Shown here: positions 23,887 to 32,450 of the stretch, in pieces | Layout of the letters: the number at the start of each line of letters is the position of its first letter | Numbering within the stretch: position 1 is the stretch's first letter | From: a virus | Reading direction: 5' to 3' (one strand) | Virus record (IMG/VR): IMGVR_UViG_3300009151_004347 | Span: 1 to 40,405 of that record | DNA: 40,405 nt | The notes under the pieces: model-generated | Seen by the model: the letters and a program-made list of their open reading frames with translations, nothing else | Databases searched by the model: none | What the model was told of the DNA's origin: nothing | Program-made: the position numbers and the translations under genes

Positions 23887-24948
23887 GTGAGCACTAATTC
23901 AATGCATGCAGATACTGTTAAATTTTTCAAATACAAACCAATAGACAAACCACAGTTTTTTGATCGTTTTTGCCATCTACCGTTTAGATCTATGCAAATA
24001 GACACTGACGGCGATGTTCAATTATGCTCGTGTCAACATCACATGCCTTATACCATAGGCAATATATATCAAAATAGTTTACAAGATATTTGGCTGGGCG
24101 AAACAGCCCGTACAGTAAGACAATCAGTTACTGATAGCAAATTTACATATTGCAGTTGGAACTGTTCACAACTTTACAATCTACCTAAGAAATCCAATGT
24201 AACTCCAAATGTGCAACAGTTTCCAGTTGAACTTAAAATTGATCTTGACAAATCCTGTAATCTCAGTTGTCCTTCGTGTAGAGAACATGTGATAATTGAT
24301 AAATCATCAATGCGTATTCAAAAACAAGTTGAAATATATCAGGAAATCAAACAATGGGCTGTAGATAATCCTACATTTTTATTTGATATTTCTCCTTGCA
24401 CATCTGGCGAAATTTTTGCTAGCCACAGTGGTCTAAAATTTTTAGAATCCTTGGTAGATTTTCCACACAAAAATTTACGACTCAATATAACAACAAACGG
24501 AACATTGCTGAACAAAAATAAAAATTTGGTCTTGGCTTTAAAAAATACTATAAAAAACATCAGTGTCAGTATAGACGCAGCTACTCCAGAAACGTATGAC
24601 GTAGTCCGTGGCGGAAATTGGAACGAACTTCTTCAAGGTCTCAATTTGTTTAAAGAGTTTGTCAAATTGCCAATTAATTTTAAGTTTGTGATTCAACAGG
24701 CTAACTTCAAAGAAATTGTTCAATTTGCTGAGTTTGCAGGTAATTACAACGCAACCATTTATTTTTCTTCATTACTGAACTGGGGTCATTGGACTATAGA
24801 TTGGTGGAGTAAAAATTCAGTAGTCAAACAAACATCTCCCGATTTAGAAATAATATTAGACAATATTCGTGAGATCAATCTGCGTTATCCTAAAAAAATA
24901 TTTCTGTCTGCAGACATCACCAAGTTGTTACAAAAGGCAAACAATTGA
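23887..24948 (+). CDS. Radical SAM protein with N-terminal cysteine domain
   Basis: This 353-residue protein starts with GTG at 23887; an ATG six codons later (23902) is an alternative. The radical SAM cluster is CNLSCPSC (C124, C128, C131). Before it lie extra cysteines (C29, C47, C49, C89, C93) in a segment like the SPASM pattern (YTIGNIYQNSLQDIW), normally placed after the core. The order therefore looks permuted. The core has DISPCTSGEIF and NITTNGTLL, as in this superfamily. It stands alone, with a sigma70 promoter for the next operon immediately after its stop. The substrate is unknown. Confidence 0.8.
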   Translation: MSTNSMHADTVKFFKYKPIDKPQFFDRFCHLPFRSMQIDTDGDVQLCSCQHHMPYTIGNIYQNSLQDIWLGETARTVRQSVTDSKFTYCSWNCSQLYNLPKKSNVTPNVQQFPVELKIDLDKSCNLSCPSCREHVIIDKSSMRIQKQVEIYQEIKQWAVDNPTFLFDISPCTSGEIFASHSGLKFLESLVDFPHKNLRLNITTNGTLLNKNKNLVLALKNTIKNISVSIDAATPETYDVVRGGNWNELLQGLNLFKEFVKLPINFKFVIQQANFKEIVQFAEFAGNYNATIYFSSLLNWGHWTIDWWSKNSVVKQTSPDLEIILDNIREINLRYPKKIFLSADITKLLQKANN

Positions 24949-24959
24949 GCCAATAGTGT

Positions 24960-24988
24960 TTGCAATTTTTTTTGTTAATCTGTATACT
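24960..24988 (+). promoter_or_regulatory. Sigma70-type promoter for dsbA and the polymerase
   Basis: TTGCAA (24960-24965), a 17-base spacer and TATACT (24983-24988, 5 of 6 consensus bases) with TG just before it. The promoter starts 12 bases after the radical SAM stop and precedes the DsbA-like ATG by 21 bases, with AGGAA as SD. Confidence 0.6.
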
Positions 24989-25009
24989 GTTAATTTTATA
25001 GGAACAACT

Positions 25010-25270
25010 ATGTCATCTAAAACATTCAATGGCGAACAAAAACTCAAACTCACCCAGATCATCAACGAAGGCATGCAAGTGCTTCACGAGATAGAAACGC
25101 TCAACGGCGGACTAACTGACACCATCAAGGCTGTGGCCGAAGAGTTGGAAATCAAACCTGCCATTCTCAAGAAAGCCATCAAGCTGGCACACAAAGCCGA
25201 GTTTGGCAAAGAGAAGCAGGACCACGAAACCCTGGAAACTATTTTAGAAACTGTTGGTAAGACTCTATAA
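25010..25270 (+). CDS. dsbA: DsbA-like late-transcription DNA-binding protein
   Basis: This 86-residue protein matches the T4 DsbA layout: a charged N-terminal helix, then LTDTIKAVAEELEIKPAILKKAIKLAHKAEF, and an acidic C-terminal helix (HETLETILETVGKTL). In T4, DsbA binds double-stranded DNA next to late promoters and enhances late transcription. The start at 25010 has SD AGGAA; an upstream in-frame ATG would overlap the radical SAM gene. Its stop lies inside a full TATAAATA late box. The neighbouring polymerase and the late boxes fit the family. Confidence 0.75.
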   Translation: MSSKTFNGEQKLKLTQIINEGMQVLHEIETLNGGLTDTIKAVAEELEIKPAILKKAIKLAHKAEFGKEKQDHETLETILETVGKTL

Positions 25271-25273
25271 ATA
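25266..25273 (+). promoter_or_regulatory. T4-type late promoter TATAAATA
   Basis: A perfect TATAAATA spans the stop codon of the DsbA-like gene, 61 bases before the polymerase ATG. It would give the polymerase a late transcript with a long leader in addition to the early promoter at 24960. Confidence 0.6.
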
Positions 25274-25307
25274 TCTGCGAGTCGCTCACATTACGAGCAT
25301 GTAGCAA

Positions 25308-25320
25308 GGCCAGTCCGGCC
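25308..25320 (+). promoter_or_regulatory. Hairpin in the DNA polymerase leader
   Basis: GGCC-AGTCC-GGCC can fold into a short stem-loop 14 bases before the polymerase start codon, just upstream of the SD ACGGAG. In T4, gp43 represses its own translation by binding a hairpin in this position, so an autoregulatory operator is possible. A near-identical 12-mer lies upstream of queD. Confidence 0.35.
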
Positions 25321-25334
25321 ACAAACGGAGAACA

Positions 25335-27995
25335 ATGAGTTATATTGACGCACTATTTGATCGTGAGCACGATCGCATCCATGTTGTAGAACGCCGCGAT
25401 GGCGAACGAGTCTACCGGGAATATCCAGCCAACTACATTTTCTACTACGACGATCCTAGAGGCAAGTTCCAAAGCATCTACGGCACGACGGTCAATAGAT
25501 TTTCATCACGCAACAACAAAGAATTTCGCAAGGAAGTTCGCAGCCAGTCTGGCAAGCAGTTGTATGAATCGGACATCAATCCCATCTTTAGATGTTTAGA
25601 AGAAAACTACAAAGACCAAAATGCTCCAGAATTGCACACAGCATTTTTTGACATTGAAGTTGCATTTGATCAAGAGCGTGGGTTTTCGCCTGTGGCAGAT
25701 CCGTTCAATCCCATCACTGCTATATCTGTATACTTGGATTGGCTGGATCAAATGATCACACTAACTGTGCCACCCAAACATCTAAGTTGGGACACAGCAC
25801 AAGAACTGGTGAGCGAGTTTGAAAACACCATGTTGTTTGAGCGTGAAGAAGACATGATCAAGATGTTCCTTGATGTGATTGAAGATGCAGACGTGCTTAC
25901 CGGTTGGAACTCAGAAGGCTATGACATTCCTTACACAGTAAATCGTACCACAAGAATACTCAGCAAGGACGACACAAGACGTTTTTGTTTGTGGGGGCAG
26001 TTTCCCAAGCAGAGGATGTTTGAACGCTTTGGTGCGGAGAATCAAACTTACGACTTGATTGGTCGTGTGCACATGGACTACATGCAGTTGTATCGCAAAT
26101 ACACATACGAAGAACGCCACTCATACTCATTGGATGCCATTGGCGAATATGAATTGGGTGAACGCAAAACACAGTTTGAAGGCACATTGGATCAGTTGTA
26201 TAACCAGCACTTCAAGAAATTTATTGAGTACAATCGTCAAGACACCATGATTATTGCCAAGCTAGACAAGAAACTGCGCTTCTTGGACCTGGCTAACGAA
26301 CTGGCACATGCCAATACTGTGTTGCTACAGACCACAATGGGTGCTGTGGCAGTGACCGAACAGGCCATCATCAACGAAGCACATGAACGTGGCATGGTTG
26401 TGCCTAATCGCAAGCAACGTCTTACGGATGATGACACACAGGCTGCTGGTGCTTATGTGGCATATCCTAAAAAGGGCTTGCACATGTGGATTGGATCAGT
26501 TGACATCAACTCACTGTACCCATCTGCTATCCGTGCCATGAACATGGGTCCAGAAACTGTGGTAGGTCAATTGCGGCAGACCATGACTGATCACCTGATC
26601 AAAGAACGCATGGGCAAGGGCGACTCGTTTGCGGCTGCATGGGAAGGCTTGTTTGCCAGTTTAGAATACACCGCCGTGATGGAACAGCAACGTGGTACAG
26701 AAATCACAATTGACTGGGAGGGTGGCGAAGAGTCAGTTCACTCGGCCATGGAAATCTGGCACATGATCTTTGACTCACATCAACCTTGGATTCTCACTGC
26801 CAATGGTACCATTCTCACTTACGAGAAGAAAGGTATCATTCCTGGCTTGCTGGAGCGTTGGTATCGTGAACGCCAAGAGCTACAGGCAAAGAAGAAAGAA
26901 ACCAAGGATCCCAAAGAGATTGCGTTCTGGGACAAGCGTCAGTTGGTCAAGAAGATTAACTTGAACAGTTTGTATGGTGCTATTTTAAATCCCGGTTGCC
27001 GCTTCTTCGACCGGCGTATCGGGCAGTCAACCACATTGGCTGGTAGATCCATTGCCAAGCACATGGATGCATACATCAACGAATGCATCACAGGCGAATA
27101 TGATCACACAGGACAGGCCATCATCTATGGTGACACTGACTCCTGCTATTTCTCTGCATGGCCCATACTAGAAAAAGAAGTTGCAGAAGGACGCATGACC
27201 TGGTCAAAAGAAACTTGTATCCAACTGTACGACTCAATCGCTGACCAAGTGAATGAGAGCTTTCCGGGCTTTATGGAACAGGCATTCCATTGTCCAAGAG
27301 ACATGGGTTCACTGATCAAGGCCGGACGTGAACTGGTTGCCGATCGCAGTTTGTTCATTACCAAGAAGCGTTATGCTGTGAACATCATTGACTTGGAAGG
27401 CAAGCGCCTGGATGTGGAAGGCAAGATTGGCAAGACCAAGGCCATGGGCCTGGATTTGAAGCGCAGTGATACCCCCAAAGTAATTCAAGACTTCCTGTTG
27501 GAAATTCTAAATAAAGTACTAGCAGGTACACAACGAGATGAGATCATTGAACGCATTAGAGAATTCAAGTATGAGTTCAAAGAGCGACCAGGCTGGGAGA
27601 AAGGGTCGCCCAAGCGTGTGAACAACTTGACCAAGTATGGCAAAGAAGAAGAACGATTGGGTCGTGCAAACATGCCCGGGCATGTGAGGGCTGCCTTGAA
27701 CTGGAATAATCTGCGTAGAATGCATTCAGACAATTACTCAATGCAAGTTGTGGACGGCATGAAAACCATTGTGTGCAAGTTGAAATCAAATGCACTGGGT
27801 TGGACGTCAATTGGTTATCCCACAGATGAGATGCACTTGCCGCAGTGGTTCAAGGACTTGCCGTTTGATGACGCAGAAATGGAAGCAACTGTAGTGGATC
27901 AAAAGATCGACAACTTGCTAGGTGTGTTGGACTGGGATCTTGCGTCGGCCACCAACACAGAAAACACTTTTACATCACTATTTTCATTCGAATGA
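25335..27995 (+). CDS. 43: Family B DNA polymerase (T4 gp43-like)
   Basis: This 886-residue protein is close in length to T4 gp43 (898). The 3-prime to 5-prime exonuclease has DIE with Asp106, a GWNSEGYDIP segment and YNRQD. The polymerase has motif A DINSLYPS (Asp390), motif B KKINLNSLYG and motif C YGDTDS (Asp600, Asp602). The C-terminus NTFTSLFSFE resembles the clamp-binding tail of T4-type polymerases. It lies between the DsbA-like gene and a methyltransferase-like gene, followed by the clamp gene, so this is the replication module. Family and function are firm. Confidence 0.98.
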   Translation: MSYIDALFDREHDRIHVVERRDGERVYREYPANYIFYYDDPRGKFQSIYGTTVNRFSSRNNKEFRKEVRSQSGKQLYESDINPIFRCLEENYKDQNAPELHTAFFDIEVAFDQERGFSPVADPFNPITAISVYLDWLDQMITLTVPPKHLSWDTAQELVSEFENTMLFEREEDMIKMFLDVIEDADVLTGWNSEGYDIPYTVNRTTRILSKDDTRRFCLWGQFPKQRMFERFGAENQTYDLIGRVHMDYMQLYRKYTYEERHSYSLDAIGEYELGERKTQFEGTLDQLYNQHFKKFIEYNRQDTMIIAKLDKKLRFLDLANELAHANTVLLQTTMGAVAVTEQAIINEAHERGMVVPNRKQRLTDDDTQAAGAYVAYPKKGLHMWIGSVDINSLYPSAIRAMNMGPETVVGQLRQTMTDHLIKERMGKGDSFAAAWEGLFASLEYTAVMEQQRGTEITIDWEGGEESVHSAMEIWHMIFDSHQPWILTANGTILTYEKKGIIPGLLERWYRERQELQAKKKETKDPKEIAFWDKRQLVKKINLNSLYGAILNPGCRFFDRRIGQSTTLAGRSIAKHMDAYINECITGEYDHTGQAIIYGDTDSCYFSAWPILEKEVAEGRMTWSKETCIQLYDSIADQVNESFPGFMEQAFHCPRDMGSLIKAGRELVADRSLFITKKRYAVNIIDLEGKRLDVEGKIGKTKAMGLDLKRSDTPKVIQDFLLEILNKVLAGTQRDEIIERIREFKYEFKERPGWEKGSPKRVNNLTKYGKEEERLGRANMPGHVRAALNWNNLRRMHSDNYSMQVVDGMKTIVCKLKSNALGWTSIGYPTDEMHLPQWFKDLPFDDAEMEATVVDQKIDNLLGVLDWDLASATNTENTFTSLFSFE

Positions 27996-28933
27996 AGCTG
28001 AGTCAAGTTGTTGCATATCTAAACTGGCTGGAACGTCCCGACATGGATCCTTCTTACGGTAATATAACCGACAAGTTGGATGATATTGTTCATGCAGTCA
28101 AAAGCCGAGAGGTACAATATCATTCTGCGACTGCAGAGCTAGATGAACGACTGGCAGACGTCAAACATACTATTGCTAAATTTGACCAATCTCTTCAGGC
28201 TTTAAAACAGCAGCTAACAAACGATGTTGATAGATTGGCACCTGCATATTATGCAGAAAGTTGGAAGCGATATGAGCAGGAAATGTGTTTTGAAACAGTG
28301 GAGCATTTGATCAATCGCAAACTACCTATTGAGTTTAATGATCGTGAAAATCTACGTAACACCATAAAAAATTACACTGACTGGCGCTTGCCTGGAATGG
28401 TCATTGGCGCTCGACAAGAAATGCTGGTAGAAGACATGGTACCAATGGATCCGTTATATCTTGTGGATCACAACCGCGAATTGATTGATGTTGCTATGGC
28501 TCCGTTTACTAGAGAATATCAAAACAGATTGCGACCATATGTTATAAACGACTGGAAAGACACAGAAATTTTTGCTGCATTGCCCAACAATCAATTTGGC
28601 TTAGTGTTTGCTTATAATTATTTTAACTGGAAGCCTATTGAAATTATCGAAAAGTTTCTTTCTGAAATTTATCACAAACTACGCCCCGGTGGCGCATTGG
28701 TTTTTACCTACAACGAATGCAACAACTGGTACGGAGTTGGAGCAGTAGAACATGCCTGGATGTGCTATACTCCGGGCAGTCGGATACAAACAATAGCCAT
28801 AAATCTTGGCTATAAAATTATCGATCAATGCACCGGCGCTGGTGACATTGCTTGGTTTGAAATGCGTAGACCTGGAGAAATTCAAAGTCTGCGTGGCGGA
28901 CAAGTTTTGGCAAGAGTAGTTCGCCGAGAATGA
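27992..28933 (+). CDS. Methyltransferase-like phage protein
   Basis: This 313-residue protein overlaps the polymerase stop by ATGA. Residues 1-90 are helical and heptad-rich (coiled coil), and the centre has an NYTDWRLPGM segment. The C-terminal part has FGLVFAYNYFNWKP...YHKLRPGGALVFTYNECN, the LRPGG signature of class I SAM-dependent methyltransferases after a degenerate SAM-binding region. It matches a conserved protein next to T4-like marine phage replication genes as I remember them. No GxGxG SAM loop is visible, so activity is uncertain. Confidence 0.65.
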   Translation: MKLSQVVAYLNWLERPDMDPSYGNITDKLDDIVHAVKSREVQYHSATAELDERLADVKHTIAKFDQSLQALKQQLTNDVDRLAPAYYAESWKRYEQEMCFETVEHLINRKLPIEFNDRENLRNTIKNYTDWRLPGMVIGARQEMLVEDMVPMDPLYLVDHNRELIDVAMAPFTREYQNRLRPYVINDWKDTEIFAALPNNQFGLVFAYNYFNWKPIEIIEKFLSEIYHKLRPGGALVFTYNECNNWYGVGAVEHAWMCYTPGSRIQTIAINLGYKIIDQCTGAGDIAWFEMRRPGEIQSLRGGQVLARVVRRE

Positions 28934-28962
28934 TTGCAAATTCTAAATACATCTGTTATAAT
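28934..28962 (+). promoter_or_regulatory. Extended -10 promoter for the clamp gene
   Basis: TTGCAA (28934-28939), a 17-base spacer and TGTTATAAT, a full extended -10, with the hexamer at 28957-28962. A CTAAATA late core (28943-28949) lies within the spacer, so the clamp may be transcribed both early and late. SD TAGGAGAG precedes the ATG at 28983. Confidence 0.7.
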
Positions 28963-28982
28963 TAAACACTTAGGAGAGAAAC

Positions 28983-29705
28983 ATGAGAGATTATCTATTA
29001 GACTTAGTACAACACACACATGACCTTGGCTGCATTGACTTGATCAAGATTGTAGGTGATGACAAATCCACACAAATCGTAGGCCTAGCCGAAGATATGA
29101 GTGTGGTTGTGGAAGGTGAATTTAAAGATCCACACCCAGACTTTGTGGGCACATTTGGCATGCCTAACTTGAGCAAACTCAAAATCTTGCTGAACCTGCA
29201 AGAGTACAAAGAAAATGCCAAGCTCAGCTTGAGTCGCCGTGCAGGTGGCGAGCCGGATGGTATCAGCTTTGAAAATGCCACAGGCGATTTTAAAAACAAC
29301 TATCGTTTCATGGCCGAAGCCATTGTGACAGAAAAGCTCAAGACCCCCAAGTTCAAAGGGGTCAACTGGCATATTGAATTTGAGCCCACTGTGGCTGCTA
29401 TCAATCGTTTGCGTATGCAGGCCCAGGCTAATGCTGAAGAGCCACACTTCCAGGCCAAGACCGAAAACGGCGACTTAAAGTTTTTCTTTGGTGATCATTC
29501 CACACACTCTGGCAATTTTGTGTTTCATCCAGGCGTGAATGGACAATTAAAACGTGCATGGTCGTGGCCTGCTCAACAAGTCATGAGCATCCTGGCACTC
29601 ACAGGTGACAAGACCATTCGCATTAGCGATGATGGCGCTGCCAAGATCACTGTGGATTCGGGCATTGTTGTTTACAACTACATCTTACCAGCACAAAGCA
29701 AATGA
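28983..29705 (+). CDS. 45: Sliding clamp (T4 gp45-like)
   Basis: This 240-residue protein is slightly longer than T4 gp45 (228) and matches the clamp of T4-like marine phages: FGMPNLSKLKILLN near residue 60, a GDFKNNYRFM segment, and a C-terminal GDKTIRISDDGAAKITVDSG stretch. In T4, three gp45 subunits encircle DNA, hold the polymerase and activate late transcription. It has its own strong promoter and is coupled by ATGA to a sulfotransferase-like gene and then to the DpdA-like gene. Confidence 0.92.
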   Translation: MRDYLLDLVQHTHDLGCIDLIKIVGDDKSTQIVGLAEDMSVVVEGEFKDPHPDFVGTFGMPNLSKLKILLNLQEYKENAKLSLSRRAGGEPDGISFENATGDFKNNYRFMAEAIVTEKLKTPKFKGVNWHIEFEPTVAAINRLRMQAQANAEEPHFQAKTENGDLKFFFGDHSTHSGNFVFHPGVNGQLKRAWSWPAQQVMSILALTGDKTIRISDDGAAKITVDSGIVVYNYILPAQSK

Positions 29706-30373
29706 GTCGACCACTGGCTAATAGCAAATTTCACCAATTGGGACAAAGCAGAGTCATCAATGTTGACCCGTTGCTATATGGTATTAGTCAGTTGATTTAT
29801 GTAAATATTCCAAAAAATGCAAGCAGTTGGATATCACTACAGTTCAATCAAGGTGTAAATCACGATGCCACTAATATAAATTATTACGACATTGTTGATC
29901 TAACACAATGTCGGTTTATTGTGATATTGCGTGATCCATTGGATCGATGGATTTCTGGCATGACTCAAATGATTTACACAGAACCAGAAACTGATCTAGA
30001 CGGTGTTGCCAACAGCATGAATATCAATACATTTGACTGGAAACTGGTTATGGAAAGAATAGAATTTGATAACCATACTCAAAAACAAGTTGACTTTATA
30101 TATGGCATTCCGCAAGATCAAATTATATGGTTAAAATTTGATGACCAGTTGAAAGACAACTTTATCAATCTCATGCTATCATATGGATGCGACGTTGAAA
30201 TTAAAAAAAGTGATAAAGACAATTTCACACTCAAATATAGTGCAAAGCAATTTGTGATGAACAAAATTGCTAACGTACTAGATCAACATCCAGACTATTC
30301 CCAAAAAATTATTGAGTACTATCATGATGATTATGCATTGGTAAATTCAGTAAAATTTTATAAAAAACAATGA
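29702..30373 (+). CDS. Sulfotransferase family protein
   Basis: This 223-residue protein has LIYVNIPKNASSWIS near residues 31-45, the 5-prime PAPS-binding loop (PKNASS, as in the PKTGTT type), and FIVILRDPLDRWISGM near residue 77, the 3-prime phosphate-binding motif. Both are typical of the sulfotransfer family, which moves sulfate from PAPS to a hydroxyl or amine. It overlaps the clamp stop and the DpdA-like start, each by ATGA. Its coupling to a DNA-base-modifying gene is notable, although many marine phages carry unrelated sulfotransferases. Confidence 0.8.
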   Translation: MSRPLANSKFHQLGQSRVINVDPLLYGISQLIYVNIPKNASSWISLQFNQGVNHDATNINYYDIVDLTQCRFIVILRDPLDRWISGMTQMIYTEPETDLDGVANSMNINTFDWKLVMERIEFDNHTQKQVDFIYGIPQDQIIWLKFDDQLKDNFINLMLSYGCDVEIKKSDKDNFTLKYSAKQFVMNKIANVLDQHPDYSQKIIEYYHDDYALVNSVKFYKKQ

Positions 30374-31920
30374 CACAAGACAACTTAACCGCCAAGCAAT
30401 CAAACTACGCTGTGTTCCTTCCGGCCATCTCTGGTTTCTATTCCACATTTGTGGGCAAGCAAAGGAATGAACACTATGTGGATCCTGTACGATTTCCGCA
30501 GGGACTCACGGATATGGAACAGCTTAACTGGCTCAATTCGCAAAAGGCGTTATTCCCTTATCGTTGGTCCCTTGCGTCTGGAGGCCATGCCAACCTTGAT
30601 CTCTCAAAACAAGATTGGTCAGAAGATATGGTGCGGAATCGTGAACCTGGTACGTTTCTTTTGGGAGATTCAGGAGGTTTCCAGATTGCCAAGGGCTTGT
30701 GGGAAGGCGATTGGCGAGCCAACTCAGGGTGTGCAAAAGCTCAAAAAAAACGTGAGTTAGTACTCAATTGGCTAGACAATGTTTCTGATTACTGCATGAC
30801 GCTTGATATCCCAACTTGGGTCATACATGATAAAAAAGCTGCCAAGGCCTGTCAAATCTCCACACTGCCCGAAGCGGTGGCTGCTACCAAGTTCAATAAC
30901 GAATACTTCATGAAGCATCGTAAAGGTGTTCGTAATGGCGGCACCAAGATCTTAAATGTGTTGCAAGGCGATAATCATGGCAGTGCAGATCAATGGTATG
31001 ATACCATGAAAGAATACTGTGATCCTGCAAAGTATCCAGACACACATTTTGATGGTTGGTCAATGGGCGGACAAAACATGTGTGATGTACACTTGATTCT
31101 TAGACGTCTTGTGTCACTGCGTTATGATAATTTGTTGCAAGAGGGTGTGCATGATTGGATGCACTTCCTGGGCACATCAAAGCTAGAATGGGCTGTGCTA
31201 CTGACCGTGATCCAACGGGCAGTTAGAAAATACGTTAATCCGGCTTTTACTATTAGTTTTGATTGTGCCAGTCCATTCCTTGCCACAGCCAATGGACAGG
31301 TTTACTACGAAAATGTATTTGAACATGATTCAAAGTGGTCGTATCGCATGGGGCCCAGTGCCGACGATAAAAAGTACAGCCTAGACACACGGAAGTGGGC
31401 AACCGGTGTAATTGCAGATGGTATATATCCTCGTTGGCAAGACAGCCCTATAAGCGATCTGCTAACGATGAAAGATATTTGCATTTACAAGCCCGGCGAT
31501 CTAAATAAGATTGGCAAAGAAGGCAAGACATCGTGGGATAGTTTTTCATATGCGTTGCTCATGGGCCATAATGTTTGGATGCACTTAACTGCTGTACAAG
31601 AAGCCAACCGACGATTTGATGCAGGCGAACATCCTGCAATGATGCGCCGTAGTACAGGTGATTATGCACAATTTGAAGACATCATAGAAACTATCTTTGC
31701 TGCTCCTGACCGAGAGACTGCCGAAGCCATTATTGAAACATATGATACATATTGGACGGAGATTGTGGGAACACGAGGATTCAAAGGTAAAAAGACCAGG
31801 AATGCTCGTACTCAATTTAATGTATTGTTCTCTTTTGAAGAACCAGAAGTTGACAGCGAACCCGAAGACCAGTTACAATTAGAAGCATTACAACTGCTTG
31901 AAAGTGAGCAAATCAAATGA
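30370..31920 (+). CDS. dpdA: DpdA-like TGT-family base exchanger
   Basis: This 516-residue protein carries the TGT-family motif GDSGGFQ with Asp100, the general base in tRNA-guanine transglycosylases (Asp102 in Zymomonas TGT), and SFDC with Asp298, matching the nucleophilic Asp280. It also has VLQGDN and DGWSMGG segments. In phages and bacterial dpd islands, DpdA replaces guanine in DNA with a 7-deazaguanine. The C-terminal CxCxxC zinc site of tRNA TGTs is absent, which favours DpdA. FolE and QueD genes of the same pathway lie in this window. It is coupled by ATGA to both neighbours. Confidence 0.85.
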   Translation: MTQDNLTAKQSNYAVFLPAISGFYSTFVGKQRNEHYVDPVRFPQGLTDMEQLNWLNSQKALFPYRWSLASGGHANLDLSKQDWSEDMVRNREPGTFLLGDSGGFQIAKGLWEGDWRANSGCAKAQKKRELVLNWLDNVSDYCMTLDIPTWVIHDKKAAKACQISTLPEAVAATKFNNEYFMKHRKGVRNGGTKILNVLQGDNHGSADQWYDTMKEYCDPAKYPDTHFDGWSMGGQNMCDVHLILRRLVSLRYDNLLQEGVHDWMHFLGTSKLEWAVLLTVIQRAVRKYVNPAFTISFDCASPFLATANGQVYYENVFEHDSKWSYRMGPSADDKKYSLDTRKWATGVIADGIYPRWQDSPISDLLTMKDICIYKPGDLNKIGKEGKTSWDSFSYALLMGHNVWMHLTAVQEANRRFDAGEHPAMMRRSTGDYAQFEDIIETIFAAPDRETAEAIIETYDTYWTEIVGTRGFKGKKTRNARTQFNVLFSFEEPEVDSEPEDQLQLEALQLLESEQIK

Positions 31921-32450
31921 ATCGTCAAGGACATGAAAATACCAACTTCTTTGTAGGCACCGAAATTGAAGCCAGCCCAGTCAATGGCCATCGCACCCTA
32001 TTTGTGGTGGGCTTGCAAACTGACGAAGACATAGATTGGAAGCGTGGCGAGATTGATTCCAAAGCACGAAATCCAATCACACACATTTACTTTGGTGCCA
32101 ATCAAAGTTTTCCAAACCCTACTTTCAACGATGCCGGAGTCTGGACTGCTTGGGAACAGATGATTCAACCCTGGCTGGATCGAGGATACTGGTGTACCTT
32201 GGATCTTGATGTTAGATCTGTAGAAGGGTTATGCGAAGGCAGCTTGTGCGAACAAGCACAGTTTATCCCTATGATATCTGTGAAGCTGCCATTTATCAAA
32301 CTGCTGGGCTACAATACCACAATCAAGCTGGACGACAAAGATTTTCAAGCAACCAATCCCGGCGTGTGGTGCCACAGTCTGCACGATCTTATGGATCGAA
32401 AAGCATTTACCAGTTGGGATCAATACACAAAGGACGAAGTAGTTAAATGA
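31917..32450 (+). CDS. Conserved marine-phage protein, unknown function
   Basis: This 177-residue protein starts on the DpdA stop (ATGA) and ends on the next start (ATGA). It has NNFFVGTEIE-like and LFVVGLQT segments, an ITHIYFGANQSF stretch and the tail ISVKLPFIKLLGYNTTIKLDD...NPGVW. I recall very similar proteins in T4-like marine phages with no assigned function. The position beside dpdA and a possible T-fold protein suggests a part in the same process, but this is only an association. Confidence 0.7.
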   Translation: MNRQGHENTNFFVGTEIEASPVNGHRTLFVVGLQTDEDIDWKRGEIDSKARNPITHIYFGANQSFPNPTFNDAGVWTAWEQMIQPWLDRGYWCTLDLDVRSVEGLCEGSLCEQAQFIPMISVKLPFIKLLGYNTTIKLDDKDFQATNPGVWCHSLHDLMDRKAFTSWDQYTKDEVVK

